From the NCBI GenBank assembly GCA_014381785.1, contig JACNKZ010000060.1, forward strand, positions 1 through 55,646: a stretch of DNA of 55,646 nt, in the 5' to 3' direction. Below the pieces are notes generated by a model, which searched no databases, was not told the DNA's origin, and saw only the letters and a program-made list of their open reading frames with translations. Shown piece by piece: positions 31,408-40,027 of this stretch (its first letter is position 1; every line of letters begins with the position of its first letter). The DNA comes from Kiritimatiellota bacterium (lineage in GTDB: Bacteria > Verrucomicrobiota > Kiritimatiellia > Kiritimatiellales > Tichowtungiaceae). Position numbers and translations under genes: made by a program.

Positions 31408-33863
31408 ATCTGTTTCAAATAATTATTCTAATTGGATTGGGCGGAAACATAGTTTTTGGCCTGTTTGTTCTTTTGTCTAATCCAAAACGTGCGGCAAATA
31501 TTGGCTTCTTTACTTTGGCTGTATTGGCGAGTTTATGGCTTTCTTCAATGTTCATGTGCTCTGTTCCACGTTCAATTTCGACGCTTATGTTCTGGGTGCG
31601 CCAAACATCAGCTATGGGAGGGTTGATTCCTTTTGGGATTTTCATTCTTCAGCTTACGATCATGTATCCAGAGCTTACCCTTTTACAGGCGCTAAGACGT
31701 CTTCGGTATTGGCTACTCGCGTGTTTCTCGATGATGGTTCTGTGCCATTCATCCATTTTTGTTCTGTCGGTGACTAACCCAACCGAGCATGAGCTTGTGC
31801 CCCCTACAGAATATGGCTATGGATTCCTTTTGTATTTGGTGTTTTTCTTAACGGTAATTGCCTCCCTTGTATTTAATTTCTGGAAGGTGTCTAAGGGCAG
31901 TGTTGGCTCTAAGAAGGTCGAGTTGCAGTTCCTTCAGATGGGGTGTTGTTTCGGGCTGATTTTAGGGGTTTCTTTGCTGGCCTCCGCGGAAGTGCTTGAT
32001 AAACAGGAAATCAGCCTTTTTATACCTCTTTCAGCCCTTGTTTTAGATGGATTTGTTGCATATGGAATCGCAACCCGGCGTATTTTAGCAGTATCTGCGG
32101 TACTACAGCGTGTAGTGGCCAACTTCCTGATGATGGTGTATTTGATCGTGTTGTATATGTGCTCCGCATGGGCTGGCGACCAAGTGTTTCGTTGGTTTGT
32201 CGATGATCCTCATTATCTGGCTCACCTGTTAGCGACGTTGATTCTGGCATTTGCTGTGATGCCGACCCGCAGCTGGATGCATCGTTTTTCTCATCGGTTG
32301 TTTTCCTCTACAAATCAGTTTGATGTGAATCGAGTCATGAAAGAGGCGGGGCTCATCTTTCAGGAGATTTTAACCGAAGATCACCTGATGGCATCCTTTT
32401 CGAGTCTGATCATTCGGACATTCAAAACCACCCGGATGGTTCTTTTGAAGCCGGGAAGTGACGGGGTCTATCGGCAGCACTACGCGTTTCCGGAGCACAG
32501 CGACGAGCTGTCTCTTGCAGGCCAAAGCGGCCTGATTCAGTTGCTTACCCGCGATCATGAGCCCTTTACGATCGATACGCTTGAGAGAATGCGTTCTTCG
32601 TCCCCGGTTATTGCAGCTCGTAATGAAATGAGGTCATTGGATGTTTCGATGGCGGCAGGAAGTTTCGCGCACAAGCAACTCGAAGCCGTCATTCTACTGT
32701 TTCCCAAAACCAACGGGGCGATTTATGACTTGCGTGAGCAGCGGGCGCTTCAGCTGTTGTGTGATCAGCTCGCTGTGGCATTGGAAAACGCACGCCTGTA
32801 TACCGAGATTCAAAACAGTAAAATTTATAATGAAATTCTTCTGGATTCCATGGCCAGCGGGCTGGTTGCGGTGGACAAAAACCTCCAGATAACGGTTTTT
32901 AACCAGCGGGCGCAGGCTATCACCGGCTTGAGTTTGGACCAGATGGTGCATCATTCATTAACGGTACTTCCCGGTGCGATGGTGAAAGCGATTGAAACCA
33001 TTCTGCAAACCGGTGCCGGGTTCCGCGATAAGGATATGGTGATCCCGGCCGGAGAGGGGCAGGTTCCCATTCGAGTCAGCGGCTCGGTTTTCCATAGTCA
33101 TACGGGAAAGACGATCGGGGCACTGTTGGTATTCAGCGACATGACGATTCTTCGCAAAATGGAGGGGCAGATTCGCCGGACGGACCGTCTATCCAGCATT
33201 GGAACGCTGTCCGCAGGGATGGCGCACGAAATTAAAAACCCGCTGGTAACCATTAAGACATTTACCGACCTCCTTCCGTATCAGTACAACGACGACCAGT
33301 TTCGTCATACGTTCTTCGAGCTGGTTGGCCAGGAAGTTCAGCGGATCGACACGATTGTGAATCGGCTGTTAAATTTTGCCCGTCCTGCCCAGGTCTCTTT
33401 GAAACCGATATTGTTCCATGATGTGGTCGAGAACTCACTGAGATTGGTGGAGCAGCAGCTGGCAAGGCAGGGGATTAGGCTGGAGAAGAAGCTGGGAGCC
33501 AAACACCATTTGCTCATGGCGGACTCGGAACAGCTCAACCAGACCTTTGTGAACTTTTTCTTAAATGCGATTCAGGCGATGGAGTCGGGTGGAGTGCTGA
33601 GTGTCACAACGACCCAGCTTCGTTCGCAAATCAGGCTGGATGTGGGTGATACGGGATGCGGCCTTTCCGAAGAACAGCGAAAACATATTTTTGACCCCTT
33701 TTTTACCACCAAGGAGGATGGCGTCGGACTGGGCCTTTCCGTCTCGCACGGCATCATTCAGGAGCATGACGGAACCATTGATGTGGAGAGCGCGGAAGGG
33801 CGCGGAACGGTCTTTCATGTAGAGCTGCCGTTGATGGACGAAACGGAGGTTGTAGGCGGATGA
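31404..33863 (+). CDS. membrane histidine kinase with multi-helix sensor, GAF and PAS domains
   Basis: The 819-residue protein begins with about eight membrane helices (residues 1-270), like the 7TM-type sensor kinases including PrsK-like proteins. A GAF-like domain (about 320-470), a PAS domain (about 485-590, LDSMASGLVAVDKNLQITVFN) and a kinase core follow. The H-box is GMAHEIKNPLVTIKTF near residue 607, with DTGCGLSEEQ and GVGLGLSVSHGI in the ATPase domain. ATGA overlaps link it to the ketoacyl synthase upstream and the second kinase downstream. It probably senses a membrane or redox signal and feeds the response regulator at the end of the operon. Confidence 0.92.
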   Translation: MNLFQIIILIGLGGNIVFGLFVLLSNPKRAANIGFFTLAVLASLWLSSMFMCSVPRSISTLMFWVRQTSAMGGLIPFGIFILQLTIMYPELTLLQALRRLRYWLLACFSMMVLCHSSIFVLSVTNPTEHELVPPTEYGYGFLLYLVFFLTVIASLVFNFWKVSKGSVGSKKVELQFLQMGCCFGLILGVSLLASAEVLDKQEISLFIPLSALVLDGFVAYGIATRRILAVSAVLQRVVANFLMMVYLIVLYMCSAWAGDQVFRWFVDDPHYLAHLLATLILAFAVMPTRSWMHRFSHRLFSSTNQFDVNRVMKEAGLIFQEILTEDHLMASFSSLIIRTFKTTRMVLLKPGSDGVYRQHYAFPEHSDELSLAGQSGLIQLLTRDHEPFTIDTLERMRSSSPVIAARNEMRSLDVSMAAGSFAHKQLEAVILLFPKTNGAIYDLREQRALQLLCDQLAVALENARLYTEIQNSKIYNEILLDSMASGLVAVDKNLQITVFNQRAQAITGLSLDQMVHHSLTVLPGAMVKAIETILQTGAGFRDKDMVIPAGEGQVPIRVSGSVFHSHTGKTIGALLVFSDMTILRKMEGQIRRTDRLSSIGTLSAGMAHEIKNPLVTIKTFTDLLPYQYNDDQFRHTFFELVGQEVQRIDTIVNRLLNFARPAQVSLKPILFHDVVENSLRLVEQQLARQGIRLEKKLGAKHHLLMADSEQLNQTFVNFFLNAIQAMESGGVLSVTTTQLRSQIRLDVGDTGCGLSEEQRKHIFDPFFTTKEDGVGLGLSVSHGIIQEHDGTIDVESAEGRGTVFHVELPLMDETEVVGG

Positions 33864-35848
33864 ACGCACTGCCGGTCAGTCTGATTTACACGCAAGATGC
33901 GTTGCTTTTCCAGCGGATCCAAGGCTATCTCCACGCCCGGGCATCTGTGCAGCTGCTCGCCGACCCGCTTGCGCTTGAACAGTCTCTTCATCAGCACAAA
34001 TCTACACTCCTGTTTGTTGATTTATGTGCCACCGATGCGGTGCAACTGATCAAAGAAAAGGGCAGCGAATTTCCGGCGGTTTTGATGATTGCTTTGGGAG
34101 CGGTTCGTTCTGATCCGGCCCTGCTGGCCTCCGCGACAGGCGTTTACGCGGTTGAGTCAGCGGAGGTGGGGCGTCTTCGCTTGCAGTCTCTTTTTGAGCA
34201 GGCACAGACGCATCTTCGGCTGCTGAACGAGAATAGGGTGTTGAGAGAAACAGTTCAGAATGCGCCGGAACCCCCCCCCCTTCCGCGCGAAAACATTGTC
34301 CCGTCACTCTACCATTTTTCCAGTGCGTTCCGCCGGTTCGACAACATCGGCATCATGTTTGAAAGCATTGTCGAAGGAGTGGCCAGTTGTGCCCGCGTAT
34401 CACGTGTTTCCGTGTTTTCTATCACCACTGATAAGGTATACGCCTTCCGGGCCGGCGTGAAATGCATGGAGGAAACCCGTGCTCTTGAATTTAAAAAGAC
34501 CCACCCCTTTGTCCTGTGGCTGCAGATCCATGCGCACAGCATTTCCCGTTCGATGCTGCATCACATCGAATCGATGGATGAGCGTCTGCTGATCGAGCAG
34601 ATACTGGAACGCACCGGCTCGGAAGCCATTCTGCCGCTGTTTGGCCGCGAACGGCTGATCGGCTGGCTTTGCATCGGCCGTGCATCTTCCGGTGCGCCGT
34701 TTAAGGAACGTGATATCGAGGAACTCGCTCTGCTCGCAGAGCAGGTTTCCGTTACTATCGAAAACTCCCTGCTTCACGAAAACATCGCCCTGCAGAAAGC
34801 GCTCGCCGAAAATCTGTTGCAGGCCATTCCGATGGGAATCATCGCGACCGGCCTCGACGGCACAATCCGCTGGTTTAACAGCGGTGCGGAAAAGCTTATG
34901 GCGACGCTGGCGGATGATGTAATCGGCCGTCCGGTCGAAAAATTCTCCAGCCGTATCGCTTCACTCATGCACCACTGTATGACCTGCGAGAGCGATGCCC
35001 AGCCCGAAGAGTGGACCGAGCCGCTCTCCAAGCGCGCGCTATCCATTCAGGCGCGCCGTCTTCAGCAGAACGGTGTATGCGTGGGGGCCATGACGGTTTT
35101 GAACGACCTCACCGAAGAGCGTATTCTGCGCGAAAAACAGAGCAATCTCGAACGCGCCAGTTTCTGGAATGAATTGGCATCCGCCATCTCGCATGAAGTG
35201 CGCAATCCGCTTGTGGCCATCAGCACCTTCTCGCAACTGTTGCCGGAACGCTATGGCGACAAGGAATTCCGCGAGCAGTTCCTTGAGCTCACCACGCAGG
35301 AAGTCAGTCGTCTTAACGGAATGATCGACCAGCTCGACGAATACGCGAATCCGCCTAGCTTGCAGTTCGCCGCAGTGAATGTCTCCGACCTGCTCGAACG
35401 CGCTGTTTTTAAAGCCCGGCAGAACAAAGAGGCTTCGGACTGTCCGCTGGCGATTGAACTGAAGGGCGATCTTCCCGCCATTTGCGGCGACAGGGATGTG
35501 CTCGCCGATTCTGTTTCCCGGCTGCTGCTCAACGCGATTACTGCGGTGCAGGAGCGGTCGGATCCAAAAATCATCCTGCGCGCCTCGCGCGGCGAAATCG
35601 GAATCGCCCGTCTGGCGGTTGTGATCGAAATCATCGACAACGGAAGCGGGATTCCTGAAGACATTCAACCCAAGGTTTTTTCTCCCTTCTGCACCACTAA
35701 AGCGCGCGGAGTCGGCCTCGGTCTTCCGATTGTGCGCCGCACCATGATCGACCATAGCGCGTTGATTTCCATTAAAAGCGACATGGACGGAACCACGGTC
35801 TGCCTCACACTGCCCGTGGCTGCGCGGAAGAGAGAGGATGACGCATGA
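33860..35848 (+). CDS. soluble histidine kinase: degenerate receiver-like, GAF, PAS and kinase core
   Basis: The 662-residue protein starts with a receiver-like fold that seems to lack the usual acidic pair (about 1-120). A GAF domain (about 165-310) and a PAS domain (about 315-405, QAIPMGIIATGLDGTIRWFN) follow. The kinase core has the H-box AISHEVRNPLVAISTF near residue 445 and DNGSGIPEDI with GVGLGLPIVRRT. Both junctions are ATGA overlaps. A run of ten C residues (34271-34280) encodes PPP in the linker after the receiver-like part; slippage there would remove GAF, PAS and kinase domains. It is a likely second kinase for the same response regulator. Confidence 0.9.
   Translation: MNALPVSLIYTQDALLFQRIQGYLHARASVQLLADPLALEQSLHQHKSTLLFVDLCATDAVQLIKEKGSEFPAVLMIALGAVRSDPALLASATGVYAVESAEVGRLRLQSLFEQAQTHLRLLNENRVLRETVQNAPEPPPLPRENIVPSLYHFSSAFRRFDNIGIMFESIVEGVASCARVSRVSVFSITTDKVYAFRAGVKCMEETRALEFKKTHPFVLWLQIHAHSISRSMLHHIESMDERLLIEQILERTGSEAILPLFGRERLIGWLCIGRASSGAPFKERDIEELALLAEQVSVTIENSLLHENIALQKALAENLLQAIPMGIIATGLDGTIRWFNSGAEKLMATLADDVIGRPVEKFSSRIASLMHHCMTCESDAQPEEWTEPLSKRALSIQARRLQQNGVCVGAMTVLNDLTEERILREKQSNLERASFWNELASAISHEVRNPLVAISTFSQLLPERYGDKEFREQFLELTTQEVSRLNGMIDQLDEYANPPSLQFAAVNVSDLLERAVFKARQNKEASDCPLAIELKGDLPAICGDRDVLADSVSRLLLNAITAVQERSDPKIILRASRGEIGIARLAVVIEIIDNGSGIPEDIQPKVFSPFCTTKARGVGLGLPIVRRTMIDHSALISIKSDMDGTTVCLTLPVAARKREDDA
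34271..34280 (+). repeat. C10 homopolymer inside the second kinase gene
   Basis: Ten consecutive C residues encode a Pro-rich linker (PEPPPLPREN). A tract of this length is prone to polymerase slippage, and a 1-nt change would frameshift the rest of the kinase. Confidence 0.85.
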
Positions 35849-36423
35849 GAACACTCCTGATTGTTGATGACGACCGCCATTTGCTTGAGTCGCTGCGTGT
35901 TGTGTTTTCAGAATCCCATCATGTGCTCACCTCCCTTTCAGCGGAAGACGCTCTGGTGGTGCTGGATCGTGAGCCGATTGAGGTGATTTTGCTCGACGTT
36001 ATTCTCCCCGGACAGGACGGCATTGAATTTCTTCAAACCATTCGAGCCACGCACCCCGACCTGCCGGTTGTGATGATTAGCGGTGCGCCATCGATCCGGC
36101 CGGTTATGCGCGCGCTGGAGCTGGGCGCCTGCGACTACATCCGCAAACCGTTCGATATCGACGAGCTCCGCCTGGTGGTTGAACGCGCTGTCAAAAGCGC
36201 CGGGCTTAAACAGCGGGTGAAGGAACTCGAAAGAAAACTCAATGCGCTTCCCAATCCCGAAGACCACAAACCGCTGAAAACGGCGGTGGAGGAGTATGAG
36301 CGAATCATCATTAAAGACGCCCTGCGCCGCAATAACGGCGTGCAGACCCGCGCGGCCAAAGAGCTTGGCACGACCCGCCGTATTCTGAGCTACCGCATCG
36401 GAAAGCTCAAAATCGAGCCTTAG
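35845..36423 (+). CDS. response regulator: receiver plus Fis-type DNA-binding domain
   Basis: The 192-residue protein has a receiver domain with the acidic pocket IVDDD, phospho-acceptor D51 in LLDVILP, and K101 in RKPFD. After a helical linker comes a Fis-type HTH (IIKDALRRNNGVQTRAAKEL, then RRILSYRIGKL). The AAA+ domain of NtrC proteins is absent, so it cannot activate sigma54 and acts more like ActR/RegA-type regulators. It ends the ketoacyl synthase-kinase-kinase operon (ATGA overlap). The sites at 30086-30133 are candidate targets. Confidence 0.9.
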   Translation: MRTLLIVDDDRHLLESLRVVFSESHHVLTSLSAEDALVVLDREPIEVILLDVILPGQDGIEFLQTIRATHPDLPVVMISGAPSIRPVMRALELGACDYIRKPFDIDELRLVVERAVKSAGLKQRVKELERKLNALPNPEDHKPLKTAVEEYERIIIKDALRRNNGVQTRAAKELGTTRRILSYRIGKLKIEP

Positions 36424-36465
36424 TCTAGATGATTCACACGCCGTGTTTTACCAGGGATTTCATTC

Positions 36466-36494
36466 TTGGCAGGTTCGGGTCGCTTCGGCATAAT
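36466..36494 (+). promoter_or_regulatory. sigma70-type promoter of efp
   Basis: TTGGCA at 36466-36471 and CATAAT at 36489-36494 are separated by exactly 17 nt. The predicted start of transcription near 36501 gives a leader of about 24 nt with AGGAG before the efp ATG. Confidence 0.6.
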
Positions 36495-36524
36495 CCGCCG
36501 CTTAATTTTTGTTAGGAGAAACCT

Positions 36525-37091
36525 ATGTACAGTGCATCCGATTTGAAAAAAGGGCTGAAGATCGAAATTGACGGCGACCCGTGCGTTATTACCGACTTTC
36601 AGTTTTCCAAACCCGGTAAAGGGCAGGCCATCTACCGCTGTAAAATCCGCAACCTCAGCACCGGAAACAGCTTTGATAAAAGCTTCCGCTCTGCGGACAA
36701 GGTCGAAAAGGCAGCTCTGGAGTCCAGAGATTTCACCTTCTCCTACGAGGCGGGCGACGATTACGTCTTTTCAGACAATGAGACATTTGAAGAGGTTCAC
36801 CTCAACGCGGAACAGCTCGGCGATAACAAATACTTCATTGTCGAAGACATGCAGGTTGAGATTCTCTTTCACAACGACAAAGCACTCGACATCACCCTGC
36901 CGAACTTCGTGGAAAAAATGATCACTGACACCGAGCCCGGCGCGCGTGGCGATACGACGACTAACTGCAATAAACCTGCAAGCATCGACAACGGGTATGA
37001 AATCGCTGTGCCGATCTTCATCAACGAAGGCGACGTTGTGCGCATCGACACCCGCACCGGCCAGTACGCGGACCGCGTTTCCAAAGGATAA
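36525..37091 (+). CDS. efp: translation elongation factor P
   Basis: EF-P binds between the P and E sites and rescues ribosomes stalled at polyproline. The 188-residue protein has three beta domains: the KOW-like N-terminus with the tip sequence KPGKGQAIYR, whose lysine K32 corresponds to modified K34 of E. coli, the OB domain, and the C-terminal part ending INEGDVVRIDTRTGQYADRV. AGGAG precedes the ATG. The EpmA lysyl-transferase gene follows 3 nt later, so the tip lysine is expected to be beta-lysylated or lysylated here. EpmB is not in the window. Confidence 0.97.
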   Translation: MYSASDLKKGLKIEIDGDPCVITDFQFSKPGKGQAIYRCKIRNLSTGNSFDKSFRSADKVEKAALESRDFTFSYEAGDDYVFSDNETFEEVHLNAEQLGDNKYFIVEDMQVEILFHNDKALDITLPNFVEKMITDTEPGARGDTTTNCNKPASIDNGYEIAVPIFINEGDVVRIDTRTGQYADRVSKG

Positions 37092-37094
37092 TCT

Positions 37095-37958
37095 GTGATC
37101 GAAACGCTCAAAGCGAGAAACGCCCTGATGCAACGCATCCGGGCGTTTTTTCATTCTGAGGGGTTTATCGAGGTGGAAACGCCGATCCGGTTCAAAACGC
37201 CCTGTATGGAACTGCACATCGACGCCGAACCCTCCGGCGACCATTACCTGCGCACCTCGCCTGAGCTGTACCATAAAAAGATGCTCGCCCGTGGCGCGGA
37301 GAAAATTTTTGAAGTCGCCAAATGCTTCCGGCAGGGCGAACGGGGCGATCTTCACAATCCCGAATACACCATGCTCGAATGGTACCGCACCGGTGGCGAC
37401 TACATGACCGCACTCGCCGATACACAGAACCTTCTTTCTGCTGTAGGCCGGGTCTTCGCAGGCGTCATAGCCTGGGCATCCGGCGACTGGTGGGTCTTTA
37501 CAGTCGCCGAGGTTTTTGAAAAACACGCTGGCTGGAATCCCGTTGAGGATTTTGATGCGGACCGCTTTGATTTCGATCTGATTGAAAAAGTGGAGCCTGC
37601 TCTTCCGAAAGACTGCCCCGTGGTGCTGAAAGACTATCCGGCCGAGCTCTGCGCGCTTGCGCGGCTCAAACCCGGCAACCCGAAGGTCGCCGAACGGTGG
37701 GAGTTGTATCTGAACGGCATTGAAATTGCCAACGCCTACAGCGAACTCACCGATCCGGTCGAGCAACGCGCCCGGTTTGAGAAATGGGGCGAACAGCGAA
37801 GGGCGCTCGGCAAGGAAGTCTACGAACTCGACGAAGAATTTTTCCAAGCATTGGAAACAATGCCGGAGGCCTGCGGCGTCGCGCTCGGCCTCGACCGCCT
37901 GCTCATGATCCTAACGGGCGCAAAATCGCTCGACGCAGTCCTCCCGTTCCGCGATTGA
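37095..37958 (+). CDS. epmA: EF-P lysine ligase (class II LysRS-like)
   Basis: EpmA (GenX, PoxA) attaches (R)-beta-lysine to the tip lysine of EF-P. The 287-residue protein is the catalytic core of a class II lysyl-tRNA synthetase without anticodon domain: FIEVETPI (motif 1), CFRQGERGDLHNPEYTMLEW (motif 2) and GVALGLDRLLM (motif 3). It starts with GTG 3 nt after the efp stop, one operon. In the segment before motif 3 a TTCCAA palindrome encodes FQALE (37842-37856). E. coli EpmA is about 325 residues; this is slightly shorter. Confidence 0.93.
   Translation: MIETLKARNALMQRIRAFFHSEGFIEVETPIRFKTPCMELHIDAEPSGDHYLRTSPELYHKKMLARGAEKIFEVAKCFRQGERGDLHNPEYTMLEWYRTGGDYMTALADTQNLLSAVGRVFAGVIAWASGDWWVFTVAEVFEKHAGWNPVEDFDADRFDFDLIEKVEPALPKDCPVVLKDYPAELCALARLKPGNPKVAERWELYLNGIEIANAYSELTDPVEQRARFEKWGEQRRALGKEVYELDEEFFQALETMPEACGVALGLDRLLMILTGAKSLDAVLPFRD
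37842..37856. repeat. TTCCAA-GCA-TTGGAA palindrome in epmA
   Basis: Perfect arms; read as FQALE just before motif 3. Confidence 0.9.
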
Positions 37959-38225
37959 GCCGAACCGCGAATTTACACGAATATTCGCGAATGGGTTTTT
38001 TATAGCAAAATCATTGAGGGCAAAATGATGGGACATATATCGTAATACGATATATGGACAACGCTTATAGACCGTGGGCAGGGCATGGCGGCTTGTTGTT
38101 TTTTCCAATGCTTGGAAACTTTTAGGTGGAGCCCGACCTCCGGGCGGGCTTGAACGCGCTCGGAGATCGCGTTCCATCTTTACTCATCCCACATTTAACA
38201 TTTCACTTCCCACAATCTCAGCCGC
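37959..38225. repeat. spacer with repeats between epmA and ettA
   Basis: GCAAAATCATTGAGGGCAAA at about 38005-38024 is a CARAAT-family unit. A perfect TTCCAA-TGC-TTGGAA palindrome lies at 38103-38117. GC-rich REP-like hairpins (GCCCGACCTCCGGGCGGGC) follow. CCCACATTTAACATTTCAC near 38188 resembles the sequence after ftsW. No gene is supported. Confidence 0.6.
38103..38117. repeat. TTCCAA-TGC-TTGGAA palindrome, intergenic
   Basis: Perfect arms, extended to TTTCCAA/TTGGAAA. It is the only perfect copy seen outside a gene. Confidence 0.9.
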
Positions 38226-39902
38226 CTAACGGTGGCTGACAGGCCGGAACTTGATGCGGTGGGGTTTGTCGGCTTCGTCGCCGAGCAGGCGGCGGCGCTC
38301 TTCGTGGTAGGCCTCGTAGTTGCCTTCGAACCAGGTCACTTTGCTGTCGCCCTCAAAGGCTAGGATGTGAGTGGCGATGCGGTCGAGAAACCAGCGGTCA
38401 TGGCTGACCACCACGGCGCATCCGCCGAAACTCAACAGTGCCTCTTCGAGCGCGCGCAGGGTGGTCACGTCGAGGTCGTTGGTCGGTTCGTCGAGCAACA
38501 GCAGGTTGCCGGCGCGCTGCAACAGCTTGGCCAGATGCACACGGTTGCGTTCTCCGCCGGAGAGTACGCCGACCGGTTTTTGCTGTTCGCCGCCTTTAAA
38601 GTTGAACTTGCCGCAGTAGGCGCGGCCGTTCATCCGCTTGCCGCCGAGGTCAATCCAGTCGTTGCCGCCGCATATTTCTTCGTAGATAGAGTTGTCGGGA
38701 TTGAGTTCATCGCGGCTCTGATCGACGTAGGAAAGATTGACGGTCGGGCCGACTTCGAGCGAGCCGTCGGTCGGTTCCTCCTGGCCGGTGATCATGCGGA
38801 AGAGGGTGGTTTTTCCGGCGCCGTTTCCACCGATGACGCCGACGATTCCGCCGGGCGGCAGGTCGAAGCTGACGTCTTCCATAATGACGCGCTCACCGTA
38901 ATGTTTGGTCAGCCCACTGGCGCGCACCACCAACTTTCCAAGCCGTTCACCGGAAGGAATCTGAATTTCGACACTCTCTTCGCGGGTATCAATTTCCTGC
39001 GAGGCGAGTTTTTCGTAGTTTTTAATGCGGGCCTGACTCTTGGCCTGACGGCCTACAGGATTGGTGCGCATCCATTCGAGTTCGCGCGCCAGCGCTTTGC
39101 TACGCGAGGCGGCCTGTTTGTTTTGCGTGGCGAGGATCGCCTGCTTCTGTTCAAGCCACGCCTCGTAGTTGCCCTTGTAGGGGAAGGCGCGCCCGCTGTC
39201 GAGTTCGAGAATCCATTCGGTCACATTGTTGAGGAAGTAGCGGTCATGCGTGATCACAATCAGCGTGCCGGTGAAGCGCACCAGATACTCTTCGAGCCAG
39301 GCGACCGACTCCGCGTCAAGATGGTTGGTCGGTTCGTCGAGCAGGATCACATCGGGGTTGGAAATCAACAGACGGCAAAGAGCCACACGGCGGCGCTCTC
39401 CACCGGAAAGCTTATCAACCGGTGAATCGCTGGCCGGCAGGCGCAGGGCATCCATCGCCATTTCGACCTTGTGGTCGAGGCTCCACAGATCCTGCGTATC
39501 GATCACGTTTTGCAGCCGGCCCACTTCATCGTTCAGCTGCTCGGACTCCTCATCGGACACATCACCGGAAAGCAGTTCCCAGATTTCGTCGTAGCGGTCG
39601 AGCATGGCCTGCGCCTCCGCCACGCCTTCCATCACGTTTTCCATCACGGTTTTGGAATTGTTGAGCTGCGGCTCCTGTTCGAGGTACCCGATGCGCGCGC
39701 GCTTGGCGATCTGTACATCGCCCATGTACTCGGTGTCTACACCCGCCATAATGCGCATCAGACTGGATTTTCCCGACCCGTTGCCGCCGATCACGCCGAT
39801 CTTCGCGCCGAAGAAAAACGCGAGGGTCACATCGTCGAGCACCGTGGTTTTATTGTGTTGTTTGGTCAGGTTCTGCAGGTTGTAAACATATTCGCCAGCC
39901 AT
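38226..39902 (-). CDS. ettA: energy-dependent translational throttle protein (ABC-F ATPase)
   Basis: EttA binds the ribosomal E site and gates entry into elongation according to ATP/ADP. The 558-residue protein has two ABC domains: Walker A GGNGSGKSS and GGNGAGKTT, signatures LSGGERRRVALC and LSGGERNRVHLA, and Walker B LLDEPTNHLD and LLDEPTNDLD. The interdomain linker is of EttA length with conserved NPVGRQAKSQARI. No membrane domain is present, as expected of the F subfamily. It is convergent with efp-epmA, which acts at the same ribosomal region. The ATG at 39902 gives the usual N-terminus. Confidence 0.95.
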   Translation of the reverse strand: MAGEYVYNLQNLTKQHNKTTVLDDVTLAFFFGAKIGVIGGNGSGKSSLMRIMAGVDTEYMGDVQIAKRARIGYLEQEPQLNNSKTVMENVMEGVAEAQAMLDRYDEIWELLSGDVSDEESEQLNDEVGRLQNVIDTQDLWSLDHKVEMAMDALRLPASDSPVDKLSGGERRRVALCRLLISNPDVILLDEPTNHLDAESVAWLEEYLVRFTGTLIVITHDRYFLNNVTEWILELDSGRAFPYKGNYEAWLEQKQAILATQNKQAASRSKALARELEWMRTNPVGRQAKSQARIKNYEKLASQEIDTREESVEIQIPSGERLGKLVVRASGLTKHYGERVIMEDVSFDLPPGGIVGVIGGNGAGKTTLFRMITGQEEPTDGSLEVGPTVNLSYVDQSRDELNPDNSIYEEICGGNDWIDLGGKRMNGRAYCGKFNFKGGEQQKPVGVLSGGERNRVHLAKLLQRAGNLLLLDEPTNDLDVTTLRALEEALLSFGGCAVVVSHDRWFLDRIATHILAFEGDSKVTWFEGNYEAYHEERRRLLGDEADKPHRIKFRPVSHR

Positions 39903-40027
39903 GAGAGGTTCCTTTCAAGAATCGAGGAGGAGAATGTAGAGAACTTCTATCGTTTGCGCAACATCGACTCGCATTCGCTTGTCTCGTTAGTTTTGAGAGT
40001 TATATTAGCAAGCGTAGCGAGTTAATT

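Noticed and set aside
38367..39425. 352-codon open frame opposite ettA
   Set aside because: It is a shadow of the conserved ABC-F gene; no ribosome binding site or recognisable protein.
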